A program made the position numbers and the translations under genes. Under the pieces are notes generated by a model. It saw nothing but the letters and a program-made list of their open reading frames with translations. It was not told the DNA's origin and made no database searches. This document shows positions 36,511 to 45,754 of a stretch of DNA of 64,000 nucleotides, one piece after another (positions within the stretch are counted from its first letter, which is position 1; each line of letters opens with the position of its first letter). This stretch comes from Bifidobacterium xylocopae (GTDB taxonomy: Bacteria > Actinomycetota > Actinomycetes > Actinomycetales > Bifidobacteriaceae). Where the stretch lies: NCBI RefSeq assembly GCF_003315615.1, contig NZ_PDCH01000008.1:1-64000 (forward strand), written 5' to 3'.

Positions 36511-37578
36511 ATGTGCAGTTTCCGTACCGCCAGCGCCACTTGCGTGGCCCTGTCACTGATTGTCGTGGGGGGGGGGGGGCTTCAATTCGTAAGCACGGCC
36601 AACGCACCCTGTCCACCAAGCCTCCCCAAGCCACCTGACACGCGGCCGCACCCCCGGTACGGAAACCGTAGACGAATTCACCCCCTCCCCCAACAAAGGC
36701 CCAGCCAACACCACGGGCAGCCACGCCACCATCACCCCACCCACTCCACCGGCCAGCGGCATCACCTTCACCCAAATCAGCACAGGCTACGGGCACAACC
36801 TGGCTATCGGATCAGACGGACATGCCTATAGCTAGGGTTACGGCTACTACGGCCAACTCGGCGACGGCACCGAAGATGACTAGAACACGCCCGTGCGCAT
36901 CAACGACCCTGCCGGCAAACCCAACACCACATGGACCGCCATCAGCTCAGGCTGGTACCACAGCCTCGCCATCGACAGCGGCCACCACGCCCACAGCTGG
37001 GGACAAAACACCTACGGCCAACTCGGCAACGGCACCACCTCCAACCGGAAAACGTCAACACCCGTCAACGACCCTGCAGGCAAATCGGGCACAACCTGGA
37101 CCGCCATCAGCACAGGCGGCGCAACCAGCCTCGCCATCGACAGCGACAGCCACGCCTACAGCTGGGGAGCAACGATAAAGGACAACTCGGCGACAACACC
37201 ACCACCGACCGCGCCAGGCCCATCCCCGCGGGCGCCCCGCCGATCGTGGTCACCGGCGTCCAATTCGATCAGACCGAAGCCAGCCCGGCCCCTACCTGCG
37301 ACACCACCAGCAAGGTGTGGAAGCTGAAGGCCCGGCCCACATCCCAGGCCCCATCACTAGCAACATCCACTGGGCACTCGGCGGTGTGCCCAAGACGGCT
37401 ACCCCCCTCCCCTACACCTACGTGTATACCCTCCCCAAAGCCGGCAGCCTACCCCTGCAACGCCTAGGCGGCGGCACCCTCTTGTTACTTCAACCTACTG
37501 ACCGCGCTCACGCTATACGGCCACCAAACGGCCCGGCACCGCCAACGCCCCGGAAAGCACACCCAGGTCAGCGCCTGA
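36511..37578 (+). pseudogene. Degenerate RCC1-repeat LPKAG surface-protein gene
   Basis: The ATG at 36511 opens a signal peptide (MCSFRTASATCVALSLIVVGGGGL, ending STANA-P) with a 13-G tract inside it. RCC1 repeats follow in other frames (FTQISTGYGHNLAIGSDGHAYS, YHSLAIDSGHHAHSWGQNTYGQLG). Damage: at least one indel between 36593 and 36668; amber codons at 36833-36835 and 36881-36883, where the paralogue has the Trp of AYSWG and of a W-N-TP motif; frameshifts at about 37166, 37315 and 37488. The C-terminus, LPKAGSLPLQRLGGGTLLLL and, in another frame, PGKHTQVSA, matches the intact paralogues. A paralogue of the protein at 1-3068, shorter and with one propeller remnant. Confidence 0.9.
36567..36579 (+). 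repeat. G13 tract in signal-peptide coding region
   Basis: Thirteen consecutive G starting exactly 56 nt after the A of the ATG. In this length the signal peptide reads VVGGGGLQF in frame. The same offset is found in the LRR gene (38294). Confidence 0.9.
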
Positions 37579-37638
37579 GCCGATCGGAGCGGAGCGCATA
37601 TCAATACCCAGCCCGGCAGTCCCCTTGCTGCCGGGCCG
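37549..37638 (+). repeat. 90-bp direct repeat, copy 1, with terminator hairpin
   Basis: It covers the last codons of the RCC1 pseudogene and the 3' flank and is nearly identical to 41183-41272, with about four mismatches. It ends in a stem GCCCGGCAG (37611-37619) / CTGCCGGGC (37628-37636). It shows shared ancestry of the two genes' 3' ends and could support recombination across the interval. Confidence 0.85.
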
Positions 37639-37736
37639 TTCCATACCAACCGGTCCAGCCAGGCCAATCAACCAACCTGCGTTATGGACGGCCAGACCAA
37701 CTGACCGCCTATCTCGTTTATATCCCCATACCCGGC

Positions 37737-37913
37737 TCAGGCCGCTACTTGGGCGGGGGCCCGCCGGTGGGCGGCCCGGTAGAAGAGCGTGAAACCGGCG
37801 GAGGACATCGTACCCAGCCCGCCGCCAGCAAGCACAGCGCTGGCATACATGAACGACAGTAACGAGAACAGGAGCGGCAAGATTTGCTGATACCCGCCCA
37901 AAGGCACCGACAT
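37737..37913 (-). CDS. Putative 58-residue membrane protein
   Basis: The ATG at 37913 has GAGGT 6 nt upstream. The product begins MSVPLGGYQQILPLLFSLLS and has one long or two short hydrophobic segments (about residues 11-30 and 32-45), ending in a basic stretch HRRAPAQVAA. No family was recognised. It may be an independent small membrane protein or a remnant of a larger gene in this decayed region. A run of ten G (minus strand) lies 41-50 nt upstream of the start. Confidence 0.35.
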   Translation of the reverse strand: MSVPLGGYQQILPLLFSLLSFMYASAVLAGGGLGTMSSAGFTLFYRAAHRRAPAQVAA

Positions 37914-37953
37914 GGACTACCTCGCCGACACCGAGCTACAGAACATCGTCGGA

Positions 37954-37963
37954 CCCCCCCCCC
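37954..37963 (-). repeat. G10 tract upstream of the small membrane ORF
   Basis: C10 on the plus strand (37954-37963), 40 nt before the start of the putative 58-residue protein. On the plus strand it falls in a short frame (37912-38010) reading MDYLADTELQNIVGPPPHP. It could be another slippage-prone site. Confidence 0.6.
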
Positions 37964-38088
37964 ATCCTGCACTGAGAGACATAGGCCCAGACCCGGCAAA
38001 AGGAAACTGACCACCCACTGGAATCAAACCCAAACCAATGCCGCACTTGTAATCGGACAACGGCCCGGGCGCACACGGCGAGGCTGTG

Positions 38089-38097
38089 TGATATACT
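38089..38097 (+). promoter_or_regulatory. Extended -10 promoter of the LRR gene
   Basis: TG (38089-38090), one base, then TATACT (38092-38097), an extended -10 with no good -35. It gives a leader of about 134 nt before the ATG at 38238. Confidence 0.5.
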
Positions 38098-38237
38098 CGT
38101 GTCACAAAACGTGGGCGATGATCGTGTGCCTTGGATTGGGGAATCCGGGATTGGCGCGGGCGGCCCTTTGGTTGGAATTTTGAGCTTTTCTTGGGTCCGG
38201 TGCCGGTGGGCGCTTGGTGACCCGTTGTGGAGGGATT

Positions 38238-41212
38238 ATGCGCTGCTCTCGTGTGGTGAGTGCCTTTACGGCCCTCATGTCCTTGACTGTCCTGGGGGGG
38301 GGGGGCTTAGTCTAACGGCACCCGCACCGGCTTACTCCCAGCCGACACAGCCACAGTCCAGACCCCTTCCGCAGACGTACAGCAGCACCCACACCGACCT
38401 CGTCAAGAACCTACCCCCGGCAGCGCAGCCGGCCGGTTCCATCCACACCGATATACATACCCAAACGGCCCCGCTGGCACGATTCGCGGTCCACACCCAG
38501 CCCAGGCCACACGCCCAGGCAGCGGGCCTGACCCCGCGCATAGAAAACTACTCCTGCACCCCAAACGTCAGCACCATAGCCCAATGCTTCCCCGACCCCG
38601 ACCTCGCCAGATCAGTTATCAGAGATATTTTCGACCGTAGAGGCAAAAGGCCAAACGATATATTTAAACCATCGGAAAAACAATGTAACTATAGCTATAC
38701 CGGTCGGTTCTGTACCTTCTCCGTCGACTTTTCGTCTGGCAGCAACCATAGTCTGCAAGGTGTGGAACAACTTTCTCAACTCATCGAGAGTTTCCAATTT
38801 ACGGGCAGCGGTATGACCGACTCTGCGCTGTCAGGTGTCCGCTGGTCTGATCTGTACAACGTAACATCCATCGAAGTCAACAGCACATCACTAACGACGT
38901 TAGCTCCACTAACCAACATGTCAGGCCTCACAAGCATCAGAGCCCAGTACAACAGCCAGCTTAGTTCGCTAGGCACACTGAATAACCCAAATTTGACTGT
39001 AATCAATATGGGAGGATACGGCGAATATGGAGATGAAGCTGGAAACAGTCTCACCAGCGCCGGCATAGCCTCAGTGAATTGGAGTCGCCTAACCATGCTC
39101 AAGGAGCTATACCTGGCACACAACAAACTCACCGATATCAGCCCCCTGACCGACATGCCCAGCTTGTCCATTCTAGACGTGACCAGCAATCAAATCGAGA
39201 CACTCGGACGGCTCAACAACCCTTCACTGACCAAACTATGGATAGGCTTCATGGCCACCGTCTACGATTACAACCAAAAACGTGGAAACAGACTGACCAG
39301 CGCGGGTATTGCGACAGTGAACTGGGCCAATCTCACCAAACTCGAAATGCTGTTCATGGATGATAACCGAATCACTGACATCAGCCCCATAACCAATCTA
39401 CCCAGTCTCCGGGTGCTATACGCGGCCGGCAATCAAATCGATACTCTAGGCAGACTCAACAATCCCAAACTTGAAACGCTTTATCTCGGATATGCGTCTG
39501 GAACAGACGGTTATGGCAACAAACTGACCAGCAGCAGTCTTTCGACAGTCACGTGGTCTTCCCTAACCCACCTGACTACTGTGGACTTGGCCCGTAATCA
39601 AATCGGCGACATCAGCCCCATGACCAACATGCCCGTGTTGAGGGACCTAGACGCCCGATACAATAAAATTACCAACCTCGGCTCCTTGAACAATCCTAAT
39701 ATTGTTACCCTCAACCTACTTAACAACGAGCTGCCGGCGAACTCGCTCTTCACTGTCACCTGGTCGAACCTGACAAAACTAGTAAAACTCACCCTGGATA
39801 GCAACTACATCGCCGACATCAGCCCACTTACCAATATGTCCAGCCTAAGCGAGCTATCCGTCGAGAATAACAACGTCAGCACACTCGGCAGCCTCAATAA
39901 TCCAAACCTCACAACGCTCGGCTTAGGAAGGGGTTACCAATACAAGCCCCGCGAAATACTGGGCAACCGTTTGACCAGTCCAAGTTTGGCAAGCGTCAAC
40001 TGGAGCGCCTTGACCAAACTCTCTGCTCTGTTTCTGGACTCGAACCAAATAACGGATATCAGTCTGATAAGCAATCTACCGGCACTGGCGAGGCTCAATG
40101 CCGCGGACAACCAAATCAGTGTCATAGGAGCCCTAGCCAATCCTAAACTCACCGACCTAAGTCTAGAAAACAATAAACTTACCGGAAATTGTTTATCTAC
40201 AGTAAGCTGGACGATTTTACAGCAGTCACTAAAACTACTAGTTCTCACCCACAATCGAATCACCGATATCTCCCCTATAACCGGCATGACAAAACTTACC
40301 CGACTGGATGCATCTGACAACAACATCAGTAAACTTGGGGCACTCGAAAACCCTGCACTTACCGAGGTGCATTTGACTGGTAACAATTTGACCGGTGAGA
40401 GTCTGGCTGGTGTGAACTGGGCCATATTGGGCACTTCACTGACACTCTTAAATATGAATCAGAACCACATCATTGACATCTCCAAAGTAGACTGGAGCAA
40501 ACTCACCAAAATAGTCTACAGCGGATACCTCGGCATCAACAGCCAGACGCTGGTTTTGCCTACCATGCACAACTACTCCGACAACCCCATGGTGCTGGGG
40601 CCGGCCATCGTCAAACACTCGCCCGACACGTTTGCCACACCCACCCAGTGCACCAACTGGCAAAACAACCAGACGATAGATTGCTCAACACCGACCGGCG
40701 GATCTTACAACACCGGCAATGGCGAGTACTCCTGGGCCCACTCCTACCCCGGGACCTATAAATACCCGTTCACCGCCACAGTCGCATTGCCCTCTGGCGT
40801 CACGACGCCGTTCGAAGGAATCATCACGCGCGGGGTGGATGGGTTCACCGTCACCTTCGACCCCAACGGCGGCATCCTGCACACGCCGGCCGTGGTGCCG
40901 GTGAGCGGAGGCGGCCCGGTGGCCGAACCCAACCCCGCACCGACCATGAGCGGCGGGAAGTTCCTGGGCTGGTACACCCAGAGCTGGCTCAACACCAAAT
41001 GGGACTTCAGCCAGAACGTCAGCAGCAACATGACCCTCTACGCCCGCTGGGCCCCTGACTTCTCCCTACCCAAGGCGGGCGCTATACCCCTACAACGGTT
41101 GGGCGGAGGCACCCTACTGGTCCTCTCTTTGCTGACCGCGCTCACACTGGCGGCCCACCAAATGGCCAGCCGACGCTCCCATCCCGGAAAGCACACCCAG
41201 ATCAGCGCCTGA
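38238..41212 (+). CDS. LRR surface protein with LPKAG signal; switched out of frame by a G12 tract
   Basis: From the ATG at 38238 (site TGGAGGGATT) the signal peptide MRCSRVVSAFTALMSLTVL runs into 12 G and then stops at TAA 38313-38315, giving 25 residues. One more G (13) gives GGGGLSLTAPAPA-Y and joins a frame open to 41212 (about 991 residues). That frame has internalin-like leucine-rich repeats at residues about 210-770 (ELYLAHNKLTDISPLTDMPSL and variants), a Listeria-Bacteroides B-repeat (VTFDPNGGILHTP to MTLYARW) and LPKAGAIPLQRLGGGTLL, membrane segment and tail GKHTQISA. A longer frame from GTG 38099 would lack a signal peptide and is probably an artefact. Family knowledge: sortase-anchored adhesin. 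The LRR part is AT-richer than its neighbours. Confidence 0.85.
38294..38305 (+). repeat. G12 phase-switch tract
   Basis: Twelve G, 56 nt after the A of the ATG at 38238, inside the signal-peptide core. With 12 G translation ends at 38313; with 13 it enters the LRR frame. The other signal-peptide copy (36567) has 13 G at the same offset. Confidence 0.85.
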
Positions 41213-41272
41213 GCCGATCGGAGCGGAGCGCATATCAATACCTGGCCCGGCAGTCTCCTTGCTGCCGGGCCG
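41183..41272 (+). repeat. 90-bp direct repeat, copy 2
   Basis: Nearly identical to 37549-37638, starting at CCCGGAAAGCACACCCAG in both. It covers the last LRR codons and the downstream terminator. Confidence 0.85.
41244..41271 (+). terminator. Terminator hairpin of the LRR gene
   Basis: GGCCCGGCAG (41244-41253) pairs with CTGCCGGGCC (41262-41271), 8-nt loop. The same hairpin follows the RCC1 pseudogene (37611-37636). No T-run. Confidence 0.65.
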
Positions 41273-41370
41273 CCTCATACTCGCAAGCGCCCACCCGCAC
41301 GCGCGTGGAAGGCCCTTAAAATGAGTGGTGAGGGCCCGGCATGGGGCTGGGCCGGTCGATTGGAGGGATC

Positions 41371-41577
41371 ATGACTGAGCAGGGTGGTCGTCGGATGAGG
41401 TCCAACGATTATTGGTCGGACAAGGACCAGAAGCAGTTCCAGCATATTGAGACCAGCGAGCAGGAGCGCGGACAGGATGAGAAGACCGCCGAGCGCATCG
41501 CCGCCGCAACGGTCAACAAGGAACGCAGCCGGCAGGGACGGACCAAGGCCCAGCAGGAGGGCAAGGCCAAGGCCTGA
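41371..41577 (+). CDS. Small charged protein, unknown function
   Basis: 68 residues, hydrophilic, with FQHIETSEQERGQ and AERIAAATVNKERSRQGRTK. This pattern (ERG, AERIAAxTVNK, RxGRT) occurs in short bacterial proteins often labelled plasmid-stabilisation-like without evidence. The ATG at 41371 has TGGAGGGATC. It sits between the LRR gene and pstB, transcribed toward pstB. The function is not known. Confidence 0.75.
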   Translation: MTEQGGRRMRSNDYWSDKDQKQFQHIETSEQERGQDEKTAERIAAATVNKERSRQGRTKAQQEGKAKA

Positions 41578-41643
41578 GCCGGCTGTCCGGCCGGGCACGA
41601 TATCGGTTCGCCGGTCGGAAACGAACCATCAATACAGCAGAGA

Positions 41644-41677
41644 GGCCATCAGCGGGGGCGGGACCCCGCCGGTGGCC
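41644..41677. terminator. Convergent terminator between small protein and pstB
   Basis: GGCCA (41644-41648) ... GCGGGG / CCCCGC ... TGGCC (41673-41677) forms a long imperfect stem of about 13 bp with two mismatches, followed by TTT on the plus strand. Likely used by the convergent transcripts. Confidence 0.6.
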
Positions 41678-41714
41678 TTTCGCGTATGCGCGAATCCGCT
41701 GGACCGGCGCGGGC

Positions 41715-42494
41715 TCAGCCGAAGCGGCCGGAGATGTAGCGCTCGGTGTCCTCCTCGTGGGGGTTGGAGAAGATGGTGGAGGTGTCGTCCATCTCCACCA
41801 GGTGGCCGGGCTGGCCCACGGCCTTCAGGTTGAAGAAGGCCGTGTAGTCGGAGACGCGGGCGGCCTGCTGCATGTTGTGGGTGACGATCACGATGGTGTA
41901 GTCGCGCTTGAGTTCGTTGATCAGGTCCTCCACCGCCAGCGTGGAGATGGGGTCGAGGGCGGAGCAGGGCTCGTCCATCAGGAGCACCTGGGGGTGGACG
42001 GCCACGGCCCGGGCGATGCACAGGCGCTGCTGCTGGCCGCCGGACAGGCCGATGCCGGGCCTGTCCAGCCGATCCTTGACCTCGTTCCAGAGGTTGGCGC
42101 CCTTCAGGGCCCACTCCACCAAGTCGTCGGCGTCGGACTTGGAGATGCGCTTGTTGTTGAGCCGGATGCCGGCCAGCACGTTCTCCCGGATCGACATGGT
42201 CGGGAAGGGGTTGGCCCTCTGGAAGACCATGCCCACATCACGACGCACCGCCACCGGATCCACGTCCGGTGCGTAGAGATCCTGGCCCTCCAGCAGGACC
42301 TGTCCGGTCACGTGGGCACCGGGCGTGATCTCATGCATCCGGTCCAGGGTGCGCAGCACGGTCGATTTGCCACAGCCGGATGGTCCGATGAAAGCCGTGA
42401 CCTTGTTTGGCTTGATGACCATGTTCACGTCCTGCACGGCCAGGAAGTCACCGTAGTAGACATTCAGGTGGTTGATGTCGATCCTTTGTCCCAT
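41715..42494 (-). CDS. pstB: Phosphate ABC transporter ATP-binding protein
   Basis: It energises phosphate uptake. Walker A is GPSGCGKST, the ABC signature [14 protein letters not shown] and Walker [14 protein letters not shown], with the PstB-typical [20 protein letters not shown] and [20 protein letters not shown]. 259 residues, normal length. It is the last gene of pstSCAB (55 bp after pstA). No phoU follows. Confidence 0.97.
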   Translation of the reverse strand: MGQRIDINHLNVYYGDFLAVQDVNMVIKPNKVTAFIGPSGCGKSTVLRTLDRMHEITPGAHVTGQVLLEGQDLYAPDVDPVAVRRDVGMVFQRANPFPTMSIRENVLAGIRLNNKRISKSDADDLVEWALKGANLWNEVKDRLDRPGIGLSGGQQQRLCIARAVAVHPQVLLMDEPCSALDPISTLAVEDLINELKRDYTIVIVTHNMQQAARVSDYTAFFNLKAVGQPGHLVEMDDTSTIFSNPHEEDTERYISGRFG

Positions 42495-42549
42495 TAGTGC
42501 GCCGCCTCCCCTGCCTGGCAGGAACCGATTCGTATGACTCTATCCATGG

Positions 42550-43587
42550 TTACTTGTCCGCTTTCACTGCAAAGACCCTTGCCACGAGGCGTCCCAGCAG
42601 GTTGAGGATCAGGACAATGATAATCAACGCGAGCGCTGCGGCCCAGGCCCGCTCCATGCGGATGCCGGCCACGCAGCCCTCGGCCGAGCCCGGCCCGCAG
42701 ACCGCCAGACCCTGGGAGAACTCGTTGTAGACGTAGACCGGCAAGGTGGTCATGCGCCCCGAGAAAAGGTTGGGATTGGTGGAGGCGATGAAGCCGGATG
42801 CGATGAGCAGGGGCGCCGTCTCGCCGATCACACGGGCGATGGCCAGGATAACGCCCGACACGATGCCGGGCAGGGCCGTGCGTAGGACGATCCTGGTGAT
42901 CGTGCGCTGTTGGGTCACCCCCAGGGCATAGGCCGCCTCGCGCAGGTCGGTGGGCACCACCCTGAGCATGTCCTCGCTGGTTTTGACGACCGTGGGGATC
43001 ATAAGCAGGGAAAGGGCCACCGAGCCGGAGAAGCCGTTCACCGTGCCGGGCCCGGCGATGGCGGCGAACATGGAGAAGGCGAACAGGCCCGCCACGATCG
43101 ATGGAATGCCGCTCATGACGTCCACCAGCAGGGAGATGGCGCCGGCCAGGCGGGAGCCCGAGGCGTACTCGACCAGGAAGACCGCGCACATCACGCCGAT
43201 CGGAACCGAAATGACCATGGCACCGGCGGTGACCTCCAGGGTGCCGACGACCGCGTGCAGGATGCCGCCGTGACCGCCGGTGGCCGTGGGGCTGCCACCC
43301 ACGACACCGGACATGTTATGGGTCAGGAAATCCCAGTTGAGGCGCCTGGCGCCGCGCGAAAGGCTGGCCCACAGGACGGATGCCAGCGGGATGAGCGCCA
43401 GGAGGAAGGACAGGGCGATCAGCCCGGTCATGAACAGGTTGTGGCGCTTTCGGGCGCGAATCGAGGAACGCGTTGGACGGAAGCGGTCGAAGTCGATGAC
43501 CGGTTTGGCGGCCCTTTCCGCTTCCGAACGGGGTCCTGCTGGGGGGATGCCCCGCGCCGCAGGTTGCCGTTGGCTCACCGGATTCAT
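42550..43587 (-). CDS. pstA: Phosphate ABC transporter permease PstA
   Basis: 345 residues, six membrane segments in the BPD_transp_1 domain, with the coupling loop EDMLRVVPTDLREAAYALGVTQQRTI (EAA motif). The N-terminus is cytoplasmic and about 60 residues long. The start codon overlaps the pstC stop by 4 bp (ATGA). It forms the membrane channel with PstC. Confidence 0.95.
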   Translation of the reverse strand: MNPVSQRQPAARGIPPAGPRSEAERAAKPVIDFDRFRPTRSSIRARKRHNLFMTGLIALSFLLALIPLASVLWASLSRGARRLNWDFLTHNMSGVVGGSPTATGGHGGILHAVVGTLEVTAGAMVISVPIGVMCAVFLVEYASGSRLAGAISLLVDVMSGIPSIVAGLFAFSMFAAIAGPGTVNGFSGSVALSLLMIPTVVKTSEDMLRVVPTDLREAAYALGVTQQRTITRIVLRTALPGIVSGVILAIARVIGETAPLLIASGFIASTNPNLFSGRMTTLPVYVYNEFSQGLAVCGPGSAEGCVAGIRMERAWAAALALIIIVLILNLLGRLVARVFAVKADK

Positions 43588-44591
43588 TGGTCGCCCCCCT
43601 TCGCCGTGATGCGCCGTGCCGCATAGTTGACCAGGAAGGTGATGGCGAACAGCACCAGACCGGTGGCGACCAGGGTGGCCACACCCATGGAGTCGGCCTC
43701 GGGGAACTGGGCGGCGATGTTCGCTGCGATGGTCTGGTTGGCGGAGGCCCTGAGCAGGCGTACCGAGTATGTCAGTCCGGGCGAGAGGATCATCAGTACG
43801 GCCATGGTCTCACCCAGGGCGCGGCCCAGGCCCAGCATGGACGCGGAGATCAGGCCGGCCCGCCCGAAGGGCAGGACGGCCAGGCGGATCGTCTCCCATT
43901 TGGTGGCGCCCAGGGCCAGGGCGGCCTCGCGTTGCAGGCGTGGCGCCTGGGCGAAGATGTCCCGGCCCACCGATGTGATGATCGGCACGATCATGACCGC
44001 CAGGACCAGGGCGACCGTGGCCGCCGACCGTGCGGGGGCGGCTACGGGTCCGGCGAAAAGTGGAATCCAGCCCAGCCATCGGGAGAGCCAGGACCAGAAG
44101 CCGGTGATGGCCGGCACGAGCAGCAGCGCCCCCCACAGGCCGTATATGACGGACGGAATGGCTGCCAGGAGGTCGATCACGGCAGACAGCGCCGAAGCCA
44201 GGCGTCGGGGAGCATAATAAGTGATGAACAGAGCGATGCCCACCGAGACCGGAAAGGCCAGCAAAAGGGCCAGGCCGGCGATCAGGACCGTGCCGAACAG
44301 CAAGGGCCCTACATACGTCAGGAAGGAGGACGAACGGCCTCCGGAGAGGGATTCGAGCGCGGAGCTGCGCTCGGAGGGGTCACCGGTGAAGGCCGGCAGG
44401 GCGCGCAGGACCAGGAAGAGCGTTACGGCCGCGAGGGCCGCGAAAATCAGGAGGCCCGCCCCCCAGGCCAAGGCTTTGAAGATCCTGTCGGCCCTCTGTC
44501 CCGAACGGTCGGCGCCTTCATGGCCATCGGCCCCGCCGACCGGGACTGCTGAGCCATCCATGCCTGCCGCCACTCCGTGCTCATCCACCAT
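43584..44591 (-). CDS. pstC: Phosphate ABC transporter permease PstC
   Basis: 335 residues from the ATG at 44591, which has GGGGAGGAGCCG; an upstream ATG at 44612 overlaps the pstS stop but has no site. Six membrane segments and the EAA loop RDIFAQAPRLQREAALALGATKWETI match PstC. Partner of PstA in the channel. It ends with ATGA coupling to pstA. Confidence 0.95.
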   Translation of the reverse strand: MVDEHGVAAGMDGSAVPVGGADGHEGADRSGQRADRIFKALAWGAGLLIFAALAAVTLFLVLRALPAFTGDPSERSSALESLSGGRSSSFLTYVGPLLFGTVLIAGLALLLAFPVSVGIALFITYYAPRRLASALSAVIDLLAAIPSVIYGLWGALLLVPAITGFWSWLSRWLGWIPLFAGPVAAPARSAATVALVLAVMIVPIITSVGRDIFAQAPRLQREAALALGATKWETIRLAVLPFGRAGLISASMLGLGRALGETMAVLMILSPGLTYSVRLLRASANQTIAANIAAQFPEADSMGVATLVATGLVLFAITFLVNYAARRITAKGGDQ

Positions 44592-44608
44592 CGGCTCCTC
44601 CCCCTGTC

Positions 44609-45754
44609 TCATGACGCCTCGATGGCTTCCACCGAGGACATGACACGTTGGCGCACGGCCGGACTCAAGGGGGCCGACCCGGCGTTGGTCTCGGATGCCC
44701 GCTGCCCCTCCTGTGAAAGGAGATAGGTCAACCAGGACTTGGCGAAGGCGGCCTTGCGTCCATTCGGATCGCGCTCGTAGGCCCTGCAGACGACATCATA
44801 GGAGACCAGGAGCAGCGGGTAGGCGTCCGGCTCCCGGGTGGCGTAATCCACGTCCAGGACCTGGCGCAGGGAGCCCTCGGACCGGTCCCTGAAGCGGGAT
44901 TGGTCCATGGCCTTGGCCGCCCCCTCGGCCGAAGCCGTGACGAACCCGCCGCCCACTTTGAGCGCCACGGTTCCCAGACCAACCGCCTGGGCCGCGTCCG
45001 CATACCCGAAGGTGCCTTCCGCCTGCGACAGGGTCATGACGAGGCCGGCCGTACCCTTGGCGCCTTGTCCAACCTCATTGGGCCAGTTCTCACCGGGCCG
45101 GTGGGGCCAGGCTGGGCCGGCGGCGGCTTCCAGATACGAAGTGAGAGTCTTGGTTGTGCCGGATTTGTCCGAGCGATGGACCACGGTGATCGGCAGGTCC
45201 GGCAGTTGCACACCCGGGTTCAACCGGGCCAGGCGGACGTCGTTCCAGCGGGTGATGCCCCCCTCGAAGATCTGGGCTACAGCCGTCGGATCCATATGCA
45301 GGTGTGCGCCCGCACCGCCCTCTTGCAGGGAAGGGAGATTATAAGCCAGGGCGATGGGGGTGGCATAGACCGGCACCTCGAACGCCGTGCCGCGTGCGCA
45401 AACACCCCGGGACCGGTCCACCTGGGACTGACTCAACGGTTCGTCGGTACCCGCCCAGACGACTGATCCGGACAGGAAAGCCGTGACCCCGGCACCGGAG
45501 CCGGCTGGGTCGTACGAGATACGGGCGGATGGATGGGCGGCATGGAAAGCCGCGATCCAGGCCTCGTCAGCCGACTGCTGGGAAGAGGCGCCCGAGCCGG
45601 CCACCTCCCCCGCAAACGTGTCATCACCGCCGCCGGCCAGCACTCCCGCCGCCAGATCGGGGGACGGTGCGTTATCGCCGCATGCGGCCAGGGCAAAGGC
45701 CAGCGCTGAGGCGGTCAGCACAGCCACCACCCGGGCGAAAACCGGCTTACTCAT
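44609..45754 (-). CDS. pstS: Phosphate-binding lipoprotein PstS
   Basis: 381 residues. A lipoprotein signal (ALAFALAAC, with the lipidated Cys in the lipobox) is followed by the PstS fold: GSGASSQQSADEAW, the phosphate-binding loop DPAGSGAGVTAFL, and VHRSDKSGTTKTLTSYL. The extracellular receptor of the pst system. The ATG at 45754 has GAGGAGGAGC. It opens the operon; the shared 308-bp region upstream faces the MFS gene. Confidence 0.96.
   Translation of the reverse strand: MSKPVFARVVAVLTASALAFALAACGDNAPSPDLAAGVLAGGGDDTFAGEVAGSGASSQQSADEAWIAAFHAAHPSARISYDPAGSGAGVTAFLSGSVVWAGTDEPLSQSQVDRSRGVCARGTAFEVPVYATPIALAYNLPSLQEGGAGAHLHMDPTAVAQIFEGGITRWNDVRLARLNPGVQLPDLPITVVHRSDKSGTTKTLTSYLEAAAGPAWPHRPGENWPNEVGQGAKGTAGLVMTLSQAEGTFGYADAAQAVGLGTVALKVGGGFVTASAEGAAKAMDQSRFRDRSEGSLRQVLDVDYATREPDAYPLLLVSYDVVCRAYERDPNGRKAAFAKSWLTYLLSQEGQRASETNAGSAPLSPAVRQRVMSSVEAIEAS

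Noticed and set aside
38099-38237. A longer LRR frame from GTG 38099, annotated as the start
   Set aside because: It lies at the expected transcription start, has no ribosome site, lacks a signal peptide and reads unlikely residues up to the G tract. The ATG at 38238 has a strong site and encodes a good signal peptide in the G13 form.
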